Source: Sphingomonadales bacterium UBA7473
Lineage (GTDB): Bacteria > Pseudomonadota > Alphaproteobacteria > Sphingomonadales > Sphingomonadaceae
Reading direction: 5' to 3'
Assembly: GCA_002478575.1 (NCBI GenBank)
Contig: DLOX01000096.1
Location: 184-12,552, forward strand
DNA length: 12,369 nucleotides
The number at the start of each line of letters is the position of its first letter. The first letter of the stretch is position 1. Positions 1-7,272 of the stretch are shown in pieces. Under the pieces are notes generated by a model. The model was not told the origin of the DNA. It made no database searches and was given only the letters and a program-made list of their open reading frames with translations. The translations under genes and the position numbers were made by a program.

Positions 1-594
1 ACCTATGCCATGTGGTGGATCAAAGCATCGATGCAGGAATTCATCTTGCGCAGCTGGAGCCTTGTGAAGCTTGGCACCACAGCGGCGCAAAAGAAGCTGT
101 TCTTCAATCTCAGGAAGATGAAGAATAATCTTGATGCCTATGATGATGGCGATTTGCGCCCTGAAGATGTCAAGAAAATCGCGACCGACCTTGGCGTGAC
201 TGAGGAAGAAGTGATCAGCATGAACCGCCGCATGTTGGGCGGTGGCGATACATCACTCAATGTTTCGCTCAGCGAAGATGGTGAAGGCCAGCAATGGCAA
301 GACACGCTTCAAGACGGCGGCCCGTTGCAAGATGAGGTCTATGCCGAAACCGAAGAACGCGTCGTTCGCCGCGCCATGCTGGTTGAAGCCATGGAATCGC
401 TTTCAGATCGCGAGAAACATATCCTGACCGAGCGTCGCTTGATCGATGAACCCCGCACCTTGGAAGAGCTAAGCCAGGAATTTGGCGTCAGCCGGGAACG
501 GGTCCGTCAGATCGAAGTTCGTGCTTTTGAAAAGCTCCAAAAGGCAATGATGCGCGTTGCTGGCGAGCGGAATATGCTCGCTATTGCGGGCTAA
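1..594 (+). CDS. rpoH: RNA polymerase sigma-32 factor RpoH (5' end outside window)
   Basis: Heat-shock sigma factor that directs core RNA polymerase to chaperone and protease promoters. The frame is open from base 1, so the N-terminal third is missing; 197 residues remain and end at TAA. Seen: the region 2.4 segment TYAMWWIKASMQEFILRSW at the very start, followed by the RpoH-specific box QKKLFFNLR at window residues 30-38, which separates RpoH from RpoD and other group 2 sigmas. A region 4 helix-turn-helix lies at about residues 153-178 (LEELSQEFGVSRERVRQIE), with the usual R-ERVRQIE recognition helix. The C-terminus looks complete. The gene converges with the PAP2 phosphatase gene, sharing 14 bases at their 3' ends, and no hairpin with a T-tract separates them. 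Identification as RpoH is secure; which paralogue it is, if the genome has several, cannot be told. Confidence 0.96.
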   Translation, partial: TYAMWWIKASMQEFILRSWSLVKLGTTAAQKKLFFNLRKMKNNLDAYDDGDLRPEDVKKIATDLGVTEEEVISMNRRMLGGGDTSLNVSLSEDGEGQQWQDTLQDGGPLQDEVYAETEERVVRRAMLVEAMESLSDREKHILTERRLIDEPRTLEELSQEFGVSRERVRQIEVRAFEKLQKAMMRVAGERNMLAIAG

Positions 595-1216
595 GCTTTC
601 CCCGGCGGACGAGCGCCAAGGCCAATAGCGCGTAGCCTAACCCCAAGCACCAACCGGCGACGATGTCGGTTGGCCAATGGACGCCAAGCATGGGGCGTGA
701 GAGGCCAACAAGCAGGGCAAGCACCAGCGCTGCACCGATCCGAACCTTCGCGGAGCCAACCGGCACCAGCAATGCGATCGTCAAGAAAATCGCCATTGCG
801 CCCGTTGAGTGGCCGCTGGGCATCGACATGCTGGTCGCATGATCAAGCTGAGGCACCAGGTCGGGTCGAGCGCGTCCAAAGATGGCCTTCAAAAGGTCAG
901 ATGTAACGCCTGCCAATACGGGCAAAACGACCAAGATGATCGCGGTCCGCCGTTCCTTCTTCCAAAGCAGGAAAAGGGCGGCCAATGCCAACCAAATCGC
1001 GCGCTGCGATCCATCGCCGATCCAGGTGATCGCTTTGGTGGCTGAGATCAGAGCCTCTGACGATGTGCCTTCGCGCAGGGCCAATTGCAGCAAGACTGTT
1101 TTGTCGAGAGCTATGACTTGCGGCAAAAGCGCAAGCAGGCCCACCCCAACGCACGCGGCTATCAATGCGATCGGGAGGGCGAGTGAAGATTTTTTGTGTT
1201 CGAGAGACGTCGTCAT
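581..1216 (-). CDS. PAP2-superfamily membrane phosphatase
   Basis: Predicted integral-membrane acid phosphatase of the PAP2 family, whose members dephosphorylate lipid phosphates such as undecaprenyl pyrophosphate or phosphatidate. All three family motifs are present in the 211-residue protein: K-x6-RP (K110 to RP117-118), PSGH (133-136) and SR-x5-H-x3-D (S173, R174, H180, D184). H136 and H180 are the expected catalytic histidines. About five hydrophobic helices surround them (roughly 13-35, 72-84, 92-106, 138-153, 160-176, 183-203). The ATG at 1216 is preferred over one at 1252 because it overlaps the TGA of the upstream gene as ATGA, the same arrangement as the other junction of this operon. 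The substrate cannot be deduced. The 3' end overlaps the rpoH 3' end by 14 bases on the opposite strand. Confidence 0.9.
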   Translation of the reverse strand: MTTSLEHKKSSLALPIALIAACVGVGLLALLPQVIALDKTVLLQLALREGTSSEALISATKAITWIGDGSQRAIWLALAALFLLWKKERRTAIILVVLPVLAGVTSDLLKAIFGRARPDLVPQLDHATSMSMPSGHSTGAMAIFLTIALLVPVGSAKVRIGAALVLALLVGLSRPMLGVHWPTDIVAGWCLGLGYALLALALVRRGKLSPQ

Positions 1217-1536
1217 TTTGGCGTTTTCGTTTTCTTTACAGGCTTTTCCCATAGAAGCTCATTGCCAAAGCCAAGCACTGGGGCATCTTCATCAGCCATG
1301 GTTTCCATGGGATTGCGGTCCATATAGTCGATCAACTCATTTAGCGAGGCTGGCCCCGTCGGCTTTTCCCCCTTGGGTGGTCGGGGGAGGTCGCGGCCTC
1401 GGTCCATCAACTGGGATACTTGAGGAGGCCGGCCTCCGGTGCCGCCCGGAGGCGGGGATGGAGGCAATTGAGCTGAAGCAAATTGAGTTGATATGAGTAT
1501 TAAGAATCCCGCACCAAATATTTGCTGCGGCTTCAT
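1213..1536 (-). CDS. Small exported proline-rich protein, unknown function
   Basis: I do not recognise this 107-residue protein. Seen: an N-terminal signal peptide (hydrophobic core residues 6-18, likely cleavage after the ASA at 20-22). A Pro/Gly-rich linker follows at 24-38, including LPPSPPPGG, then a short acidic and possibly helical segment (65-85) and a basic tail KPVKKTKTPK. No cysteine or membrane anchor remains after cleavage, so a periplasmic or secreted location is inferred. The start is well fixed: its ATG overlaps the amidohydrolase TGA as ATGA, and its own TGA overlaps the phosphatase ATG in the same way. Translational coupling on both sides argues for a real gene despite its small size. 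The proline-rich stretch next to a possible prolyl-peptidase is suggestive only. Confidence 0.75.
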   Translation of the reverse strand: MKPQQIFGAGFLILISTQFASAQLPPSPPPGGTGGRPPQVSQLMDRGRDLPRPPKGEKPTGPASLNELIDYMDRNPMETMADEDAPVLGFGNELLWEKPVKKTKTPK

Positions 1537-2852
1537 TTTACAGCCTTCATGACAATGCCGCCTTTGATAACCACATCGACGCTTTCCAATTCCCGCACAT
1601 TGGTCGTTGGATCGCCATCGACAGCAATCATGTCTGCCAAGCGCCCCACAGCAATAGCGCCAATCTCGCCTTCGCGTCCCAAAGCTTGAGCTCCGTTCCG
1701 GGTAGCAGCTTGGATTGCTTCCATCGGCGTCATGCCAAACTGCACCATCGTCTTAAACTGCCCACCAGCGCTGCCATGCGGCATCACGCCCGCATCCGAT
1801 CCAAAGACCATTTTCACGCCCGCCTTGTGTGCCTTACGGAAATTATCCCGTTGAATTTGAGCAACTTCACGGTCTTTTCTGAGATTATCTTCCAACACGC
1901 CATTTTTCTTGCCCTCAGACTGGGTATAGTCTGTGTTGAAGATATCCATGGAAAACCAGACGGGCTGTTTGCGCTCTGCAGCAAGCTTAATGCCTTCATC
2001 ATCGACAAGGCTGGCATGCTCAATTGTATCAATGCCTGCCTTGATCGCGGCCTTAATGCCGTCAGCACCATGGGCATGAGCCGCAACGCGCAGGCCCCAT
2101 TGGTGCGCTTCGTCGGCAATGGCCTTCAACTCGGCCTCAGACAGCTGCTGCTGGCCCGGCTCTGTGTTGCGAGAGAATACACCGCCCGTTGCGCAGACCT
2201 TGATCACCTGCGCGCCGAATTTCCTCTGACGGCGGACTTGGTAGCGCAATTCCTCAACGCCATCGCCAACGCCCTCTTCCTTCTTCGATTTTTCGAGACT
2301 GGGCGGCAAGAAGGTGGAATCGCAATGCCCACCCGTAGCACCAAGCGCATAGCCCGCAGGCACGATCCGGGGGCCAGTCGCATAACCATCCGCAATCGCT
2401 TGCATCAGGCCAATGTCATTGCGATTGCTGGATCCAACATTCCGAACCGTCGTAAATCCGGCATCCAACATCGCCCGCGCATTGCCGACCGCTGTCATCG
2501 CCCAAAAGCTATCCGTATATTCTAGCCCGCGATACCCACCGATGTCGGCAGGGCTGTCGAGATGAACATGCATATCGATGAGGCCAGGAAGGAGCGTTCG
2601 ATTGCCAAGGTCAGTGATTTTCACGCCCTGAGGCAGCGTTGTCGCAGCGATGTTCGAAATTGAGACAATCCGCCCCGCCTTCACGCCGATCAAGGGCCCT
2701 TCCACCATTTTGCCCGCAAGCACATCGACCATGCGCGCGGCAGTGAAATATTCCACCTCTTCCGCCGCTTGGGCAGGCTGAGACACAGAGACAGCCGCAG
2801 CGAAGGCCATGATGGGAAGGTGATTGCGAAGTTTGAGAGCAAGTTTTTTCAT
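1533..2852 (-). CDS. Exported metal-dependent amidohydrolase (Xaa-Pro dipeptidase / imidazolonepropionase-like group)
   Basis: A 439-residue amidohydrolase-superfamily enzyme with a cleavable signal peptide (MKK start, hydrophobic 13-24, AQAA at 27-30), so it probably acts in the periplasm. The binuclear metal site is complete: HVH at H95 and H97, the carboxylated-lysine candidate K218 in VIKVCATGG, H259 in AAHAHG, H279 in TIEHAS and D353 in GSDAG. The N-terminal beta-sandwich contains the typical NRTLLPGLID entry, and the C-terminus ends in the usual GRLADMIAVDGDP strand. This subgroup is commonly annotated as imidazolonepropionase-like or Xaa-Pro dipeptidase; characterised relatives cleave dipeptides with C-terminal Pro, Arg or Lys. 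A peptidase role is inferred, not shown. It is the first gene of a three-gene operon and lies 72 bases after an AraC-type regulator gene on the same strand. Its ribosome binding site is unusual (see 2853-2879). Confidence 0.88.
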   Translation of the reverse strand: MKKLALKLRNHLPIMAFAAAVSVSQPAQAAEEVEYFTAARMVDVLAGKMVEGPLIGVKAGRIVSISNIAATTLPQGVKITDLGNRTLLPGLIDMHVHLDSPADIGGYRGLEYTDSFWAMTAVGNARAMLDAGFTTVRNVGSSNRNDIGLMQAIADGYATGPRIVPAGYALGATGGHCDSTFLPPSLEKSKKEEGVGDGVEELRYQVRRQRKFGAQVIKVCATGGVFSRNTEPGQQQLSEAELKAIADEAHQWGLRVAAHAHGADGIKAAIKAGIDTIEHASLVDDEGIKLAAERKQPVWFSMDIFNTDYTQSEGKKNGVLEDNLRKDREVAQIQRDNFRKAHKAGVKMVFGSDAGVMPHGSAGGQFKTMVQFGMTPMEAIQAATRNGAQALGREGEIGAIAVGRLADMIAVDGDPTTNVRELESVDVVIKGGIVMKAVK

Positions 2853-2879
2853 CTGTCGAAGCTGACAGCGAAAATCCTT
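2853..2879 (-). promoter_or_regulatory. Possible hairpin-bridged ribosome binding site of the amidohydrolase
   Basis: Reading the minus strand, a good Shine-Dalgarno core AAGGA (2879-2875) lies 22 bases from the ATG, too far for normal use. The 16 bases directly before the ATG form a perfect 5-bp stem, CTGTC-AGCTTC-GACAG (2868-2853). If this stem folds, the effective spacing falls to the 6 bases TTTTCG. No closer Shine-Dalgarno is visible, and the MKK signal peptide start supports this ATG. The palindrome could instead be a protein-binding operator. Confidence 0.4.
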
Positions 2880-2924
2880 CTTTGCAAGTGCGCGAAAAGG
2901 CCTAGCTCAAACTAAGAAGAGAAG

Positions 2925-3764
2925 TCAGTCGATCCCCTTGCCCTCAACACGCAGCTTAAGGCCTGCCGTGAACAATGGCGTTGTCGCTTTGGCAAATTTG
3001 CCTGGCGTCATCCCTGAAAAGTGCCGGAATTCCCGATTGAGATGCGACTGATCAAAATAGCGCAGTGTCGCAAGGATTTCGTCACCCGGCGAGCTAAACC
3101 CGCGCATGGACTCCGCCATATCAAGGAAACGACTCCGCCTCAAAATCGCTTTGGGGCTGATCCCATAGGAGCTGAGGCAACGCCGCTCCAATTGACGCAC
3201 CGACAATCCGATATGGCGCGACACTTCTTCCATTTTGATCGTGCTGTCATTCCGGGCAATCTGTTCAAAATGGGCGATTTTGTCATCCACTTTGTTGCGT
3301 TTCACAATCGCAAGCTGTGCACTGACGGCACGTTCCATCGCAGCGACAACGGCTTGATCCGTTTTGGCTTTTTCAATGTCTTTCAACAGATCGTCTGCCA
3401 AGCTGCCCCAGCTTTCCTGCAAGGGAACCATGCGATTGACGTATAGCGTCGCTGAATCCTTGAAGAGCGCGCGCCAGGCACTTGGCCGGATCGCAAAGCC
3501 AACAACGCGGAACGGGCCTTTCACCCGAACCTTCAAAGGCGCCGAATTACTGCCGAACAGAAGGATTTTGCCGGGATTGATCCAATGGTCAGGCTCTGAC
3601 TCAACCTGCCAATCACCCTTCATCACAACGCGAATGAAGGCATTTTCAGCGAGCAAGCGATCTTCAATCACCGTGTCTTCGGGCAAAGCCGCATCAAAGA
3701 CATAGTAACGTCGCACATAAGGATTCAGCTCCGGCGACGGCGCATAATTTCGCGACGCTAGCAT
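2925..3764 (-). CDS. AraC-family transcriptional regulator
   Basis: A 279-residue regulator with a C-terminal AraC/XylS DNA-binding domain. Seen: a first helix-turn-helix at about 177-198 (EEVSRHIGLSVRQLERRC) and a second at about 235-256, with the family signature YFDQSHLNREFRHFSGMTP, including the conserved F-x-R-x-F-x-x-x-x-G-x-x-P pattern. The N-terminal half (1-150) looks like a small sensory domain but carries no motif I can assign to a ligand. The frame stays open upstream to 4190, inside gyrB. I chose the ATG at 3764 because it precedes gyrB, has AAGGA 11 bases upstream, and gives a protein beginning with the conserved P-x-L-x-P-Y-V-R-x-Y-Y-V. It is encoded just upstream of, and on the same strand as, the amidohydrolase operon, which is its most obvious candidate target (inference). 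Confidence 0.88.
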   Translation of the reverse strand: MLASRNYAPSPELNPYVRRYYVFDAALPEDTVIEDRLLAENAFIRVVMKGDWQVESEPDHWINPGKILLFGSNSAPLKVRVKGPFRVVGFAIRPSAWRALFKDSATLYVNRMVPLQESWGSLADDLLKDIEKAKTDQAVVAAMERAVSAQLAIVKRNKVDDKIAHFEQIARNDSTIKMEEVSRHIGLSVRQLERRCLSSYGISPKAILRRSRFLDMAESMRGFSSPGDEILATLRYFDQSHLNREFRHFSGMTPGKFAKATTPLFTAGLKLRVEGKGID

Positions 3765-3775
3765 AGCTGCAAATT

Positions 3776-3780
3776 TCCTT
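3776..3780 (-). promoter_or_regulatory. Shine-Dalgarno that decides the araC-type regulator start
   Basis: AAGGA on the minus strand, in the context GGGGAAGGAAATTT, lies 11 bases before the ATG at 3764. No other ATG in the upstream-extended frame lies outside gyrB with a comparable site, so it supports the 279-residue form. Confidence 0.5.
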
Positions 3781-3831
3781 CCCCAATAAACCCAAAATTC
3801 GCTTTCAACAAAAGAGCGCAGAATGCAAGCC

Positions 3832-3860
3832 TTGGCATATGGATGCCCCTTCCCTATAGA
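3832..3860 (+). promoter_or_regulatory. Probable housekeeping-sigma promoter of gyrB
   Basis: TTGGCA (3832-3837), 17 bases, then TATAGA (3855-3860): five of six and four of six matches to the -35 and -10 consensus at ideal spacing. The -10 ends 6 bases before the ATG at 3867, so transcription would begin on or next to the start codon and produce a leaderless message. No Shine-Dalgarno is visible before this ATG, which fits. It also excludes the in-frame ATG at 3843, which lies inside the promoter. Confidence 0.5.
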
Positions 3861-3866
3861 CTTGTC

Positions 3867-6371
3867 ATGACTGACCAAGAACAAATCATTCCAAACCAAT
3901 CCGAATATGGCGCAGACTCGATCAAGGTGCTGAAGGGCCTCGATGCGGTCCGCAAACGCCCTGGCATGTATATCGGCGATACTGATGACGGCAGCGGCCT
4001 CCACCATATGGTGTTCGAGGTCTCTGACAATGCCATTGACGAGGCTTTGGCGGGCCATTGCGACCGCATTCTCATTCAATTGAACGCGGACGGATCGGTT
4101 ACGGTCGAAGATAATGGTCGCGGCATTCCAACCGGCATTCACGCCGAAGAAGGCGTATCGGCCGCAGAAGTCATCATGACTCAGCTTCACGCCGGCGGAA
4201 AGTTTGAGAATACGTCAGACGATAATGCTTACAAGGTTTCCGGCGGCTTGCATGGCGTCGGCGTCTCGGTCGTCAATGCTTTGTCGATCCGGTTGGACCT
4301 GACGATTTGGCGCGATGGCCAAGAACATTATATGCAGTTCAGCCTTGGCGATGCCGTTGCGCCCTTGAAAGTGGTTGGCCCCGCGCCTGAAGGCAAAAAG
4401 GGCACACAAGTTACTTTCCTGCCCTCGCCTGAGACGTTCAAGATCACAGAATTTGATTTTGAGAAGCTGGAAACCCGCTATCGCGAGCTTGCCTTCCTCA
4501 ATTCCGGCGTGCGGATTTTCTTGGCCGATGCGCGCCATGCCGAACGCGTGGAGCATGAGCTTTATTTCGAAGGCGGCATTGCAGCGTTCGTCAAATATCT
4601 GGACCGCGCCAAGACGCCGCTGTTCCCCGATCCGATTTCGGTATCCGGTCAGCGCGACGGCATTGGTATTGATGTCGCGTTGGAATGGAATGACAGCTAT
4701 TATGAAAATGTGCTGTGCTTCACCAACAACATCCCACAACGGGATGGCGGCACCCACTTGGCGGCGTTTCGCTCTGCCTTGACGCGTACGATCAACAATT
4801 ATGCTGAAAAGTCGGGCCTGATGAAGAAAGAGAAGGTCTCTTTAACAGGCGAAGATATGCGCGAAGGCTTGACGGCGATTGTCTCCGTAAAGCTGCCCGA
4901 TCCCAAGTTCAGCTCGCAAACAAAAGACAAGCTCGTCTCCTCCGAAGTGCGTCAGCCTTTGGAAAGCTTGATGTCTGACAAGATGGCGGAGTGGCTGGAA
5001 GAAAATCCCGCAAATGCCCGCTCGATCATCCAAAAGATCATCGATGCCGCTGCTGCCCGCGAAGCTGCCCGCAAAGCGCGGGAAGCCAGCCGCAAATCCG
5101 TGATGGGCATTGCCTCCCTCCCCGGCAAATTGGCCGATTGCCAAGAGAAGGATCCCGCCAAGTCCGAACTGTTCCTCGTTGAAGGGGACAGCGCTGGCGG
5201 CTCTGCCAAGCAGGGCCGTGATCGCCACTATCAAGCGATCCTGCCGCTGAAGGGTAAAATCCTGAACGTCGAACGCGCCCGATTTGATCGGATGCTTTCG
5301 TCGAAGGAAGTCGGCACGCTCATCCAGGCGATGGGGACAGGCATTGGCCGCGACGATTTCAACATTGAAAAGCTGCGGTATCACAAGGTTGTGATCATGA
5401 CCGACGCTGACGTGGATGGCGCGCATATCCGCACTTTGCTGCTCACCTTTTTCTATCGGCAAATGCCGGAGATTATCACAGGCGGCTATCTCTACATCGC
5501 GCAGCCGCCGCTCTACAAAGTCGCGAAGGGCCGTTCAGAAGTCTATCTGAAGGATAATGCGGCGCTGGATGATTATCTGGTGGATGCGGGCGTTGTATCC
5601 ATGGCGCTTGAGACGGCGACCGGCACCCGGTCTGGCGATGATCTCAAATCGCTCGTCAATCATGCGCGCCGGATGCGCAGCTTGATGACTTATGTGCCGC
5701 GTCGTTATGATCCAGCGATCATCGAAGGCTTGGCACTGGTGGGCGGCCTTGATCCAGAATTGACACCAGAAGGCCGTGCTGCGGCCGTTGCGCGCGCCGG
5801 AGACTGGTTGACAGCAGCCGATCCCGAAGCGCGGTGGACCGGCCGGATGAGCGAAGAAGGCGGCTATCACATCCAACGTCTCTGGCGCGGTGTGACCGAT
5901 CACCACATCATCGAACCCAGCTTCCTGCTCACCCAAGAGGCCCGGCGGTTGCACACGCTGATCAGTGAAGAGCTAGACAGCTATGGCGGCGTGGCGCGGC
6001 TTGTGCCGTTGGCAAAGGCTGCGGTCGCGGTTGAAGTGGTGGCAGAGGCCGACGAAGGCGAGGATGACGCGCCCTCAACAATGCCCGCCAAAGGCCATCC
6101 GATCACCCGCCCTTCGGACTTGCTGGAAGCGATCTTCACCGCAGGCCGCAAAGGCCTCGCCATCGCCCGCTATAAAGGCCTAGGCGAAATGAACGCCGAG
6201 CAATTGTGGGACACAACCCTCAATCCCGATGCAAGGTCATTGCTGAGGGTCGAAGTGTCTCATGCCGACAAGGCGGATGAGATTTTCACGCAGCTGATGG
6301 GGGATGTGGTGGAACCACGGCGTGACTTCATTCAGGAAAATGCCCTGAATGTGGAGAATTTGGACGTTTAG
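3867..6371 (+). CDS. gyrB: DNA gyrase subunit B
   Basis: ATPase subunit of DNA gyrase, which introduces negative supercoils together with GyrA. The 834-residue protein carries the full domain order. The GHKL ATPase has catalytic E51 and N55 in EVSDNAIDEAL, DNGRGIP from residue 82 and the lid SGGLHGVGVS at 125-134. A transducer domain follows (about 220-390, with NNIPQRDGGTH and the QTKDKL switch-lysine loop). The TOPRIM domain has EGDSAGGSAKQGRDR from about 439 and the metal-binding acidic triad D513, D515, D517 in TDADVDGAH. The GyrB C-terminal part ends with RYKGLGEMNAEQLWDTTLNP. An insertion of roughly 165 residues between TOPRIM and the C-terminal tail is the normal form in Gram-negative GyrB and argues against ParE. 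The ATG at 3867 is chosen over 3843 because the promoter lies between them. Confidence 0.97.
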   Translation: MTDQEQIIPNQSEYGADSIKVLKGLDAVRKRPGMYIGDTDDGSGLHHMVFEVSDNAIDEALAGHCDRILIQLNADGSVTVEDNGRGIPTGIHAEEGVSAAEVIMTQLHAGGKFENTSDDNAYKVSGGLHGVGVSVVNALSIRLDLTIWRDGQEHYMQFSLGDAVAPLKVVGPAPEGKKGTQVTFLPSPETFKITEFDFEKLETRYRELAFLNSGVRIFLADARHAERVEHELYFEGGIAAFVKYLDRAKTPLFPDPISVSGQRDGIGIDVALEWNDSYYENVLCFTNNIPQRDGGTHLAAFRSALTRTINNYAEKSGLMKKEKVSLTGEDMREGLTAIVSVKLPDPKFSSQTKDKLVSSEVRQPLESLMSDKMAEWLEENPANARSIIQKIIDAAAAREAARKAREASRKSVMGIASLPGKLADCQEKDPAKSELFLVEGDSAGGSAKQGRDRHYQAILPLKGKILNVERARFDRMLSSKEVGTLIQAMGTGIGRDDFNIEKLRYHKVVIMTDADVDGAHIRTLLLTFFYRQMPEIITGGYLYIAQPPLYKVAKGRSEVYLKDNAALDDYLVDAGVVSMALETATGTRSGDDLKSLVNHARRMRSLMTYVPRRYDPAIIEGLALVGGLDPELTPEGRAAAVARAGDWLTAADPEARWTGRMSEEGGYHIQRLWRGVTDHHIIEPSFLLTQEARRLHTLISEELDSYGGVARLVPLAKAAVAVEVVAEADEGEDDAPSTMPAKGHPITRPSDLLEAIFTAGRKGLAIARYKGLGEMNAEQLWDTTLNPDARSLLRVEVSHADKADEIFTQLMGDVVEPRRDFIQENALNVENLDV

Positions 6372-6440
6372 GGGGTCAAACTTCAAAAGGCGCTGTGCAA
6401 ATCAAGCTGTAAATCTAAGCGTTATTGATTACATATAGTT

Positions 6441-6959
6441 ATGAAATCGATTTTATTTTCAATACTATTGATGGCTACTACCGACGTACAGGCCGCTTCA
6501 TTGTCAACGTCGACAGTTGAACTCTTGCGCGCAACTTCGAACAATGAACAGCTGAAATCGCCTGAAAGACGGCAAAGCCTAGCCGCAAAGGTCAAAGCCT
6601 ATTGCGAAGAAATAGAGGATGTTTATCCTAGGAATTCTCCTGCGGAAGAACAGTGGTTGGACAACGAGATTAAAAGTGGCGGCGATAGAGTCAGCCGCGT
6701 CCTTTCGTCTCCAGAATTCGGTCGCAGACAAGCTAAATTGTTTACTGACGGATGTATGCAATGGAGTTTGGCCTTAGAGGAGCACAGTGATCGATCCAGA
6801 TACTATGTGGGGCTTGCCTACGTATTTCTAAAGTTCAGCACGGATGCAGAGTTTTTGGCTAAAAAGAATGCTCTTAATCCCGAGAATTTTGGCTTGTCAT
6901 ACATACCAAGATCAGTCGCTGAGGCCTTGCTTCTTGCGGCTTTGTTATCTGAGAAGTAA
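6441..6959 (+). CDS. Hypothetical exported protein (orphan)
   Basis: I do not recognise this 172-residue protein. Seen: a likely signal peptide (MKSILFSILLMATTDVQA, cleavage near residues 18-19), then a mainly helical, charged mature part with two cysteines (C55, C105) that could pair in the periplasm. There is a hydrophobic helix near the C-terminus (about 158-170, AEALLLAALL). There is no Shine-Dalgarno before the ATG, although TATAGT sits directly in front of it. Base composition differs from the neighbours: hand counts give 33, 27 and 24 G+C per 60 bases at 6481, 6781 and 6841, while gyrB is clearly richer. This suggests recent acquisition or weak selection. It stands alone after gyrB, next to a repeat-rich stretch. 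That it is coding is likely but not certain. Confidence 0.6.
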   Translation: MKSILFSILLMATTDVQAASLSTSTVELLRATSNNEQLKSPERRQSLAAKVKAYCEEIEDVYPRNSPAEEQWLDNEIKSGGDRVSRVLSSPEFGRRQAKLFTDGCMQWSLALEEHSDRSRYYVGLAYVFLKFSTDAEFLAKKNALNPENFGLSYIPRSVAEALLLAALLSEK

Positions 6960-7063
6960 TTCCAGGGAGACAATTCTCGTAGTCATCCCCTCTCCCATTG
7001 GAGGAAAGTTGCGCAAACAGCGCAGTTAATTCAGCTCGATTATCGCTTTGCCACTCAAATTCG

Positions 7064-7186
7064 AGTTTCACACGAAGGCACTATGGGAGGAAGGGCACAA
7101 AGTTATTGCGCTTTCATCGTGATCTTCCTTCCTTCGTGCCCCTTCGACTGCCTTGCAGGCGCTCAGGACAGGCTTAGTGTGAAACT
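7064..7186. repeat. 123-bp element with 10-bp perfect terminal inverted repeats
   Basis: AGTTTCACAC (7064-7073) and GTGTGAAACT (7177-7186) are exact inverse complements. Inside are further inverted segments: CACGAAGG (7071-7078) against CCTTCGTG (7131-7138), GAAGGGCAC against GTGCCCCTTC, and a small hairpin GCCT-TGC-AGGC near 7150. The segment CCCTTCGAC followed by GCTCAGGACAGGC resembles a repeat I remember as dispersed in sphingomonad genomes; that is recollection, not a search. No coding potential is seen. It could be a non-autonomous element or a transcribed structured repeat. Confidence 0.5.
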
Positions 7187-7272
7187 TTGCAATTGCTGGA
7201 GTTTCGATGCCAGCTCGCCAAATCTACAATTGTCTTAGAGCTAGCAAACCCAATGGTGGGCTTGCCCATCAT

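Noticed and set aside
1217..1252. PAP2 phosphatase starting at 1252
   Set aside because: The extra 12 residues overlap the upstream gene deeply and are not hydrophobic or family-like; ATG 1216 gives the same ATGA junction as the neighbouring gene pair.
3765..4190. Longer AraC-type regulator starting at 4190
   Set aside because: The extension lies antisense to the conserved start of gyrB and has no family resemblance; the ATG at 3764 has a Shine-Dalgarno and begins at the conserved N-terminal segment.
6874..7071. Minus-strand GTG-started frame, about 65 codons, with a plausible beginning (KLEFEWQSDNRAELTALF)
   Set aside because: The first 37 residues look protein-like and could be a gene remnant, but the rest is antisense to the 172-residue gene, the start lies in a repeat end, and no Shine-Dalgarno or family is seen.
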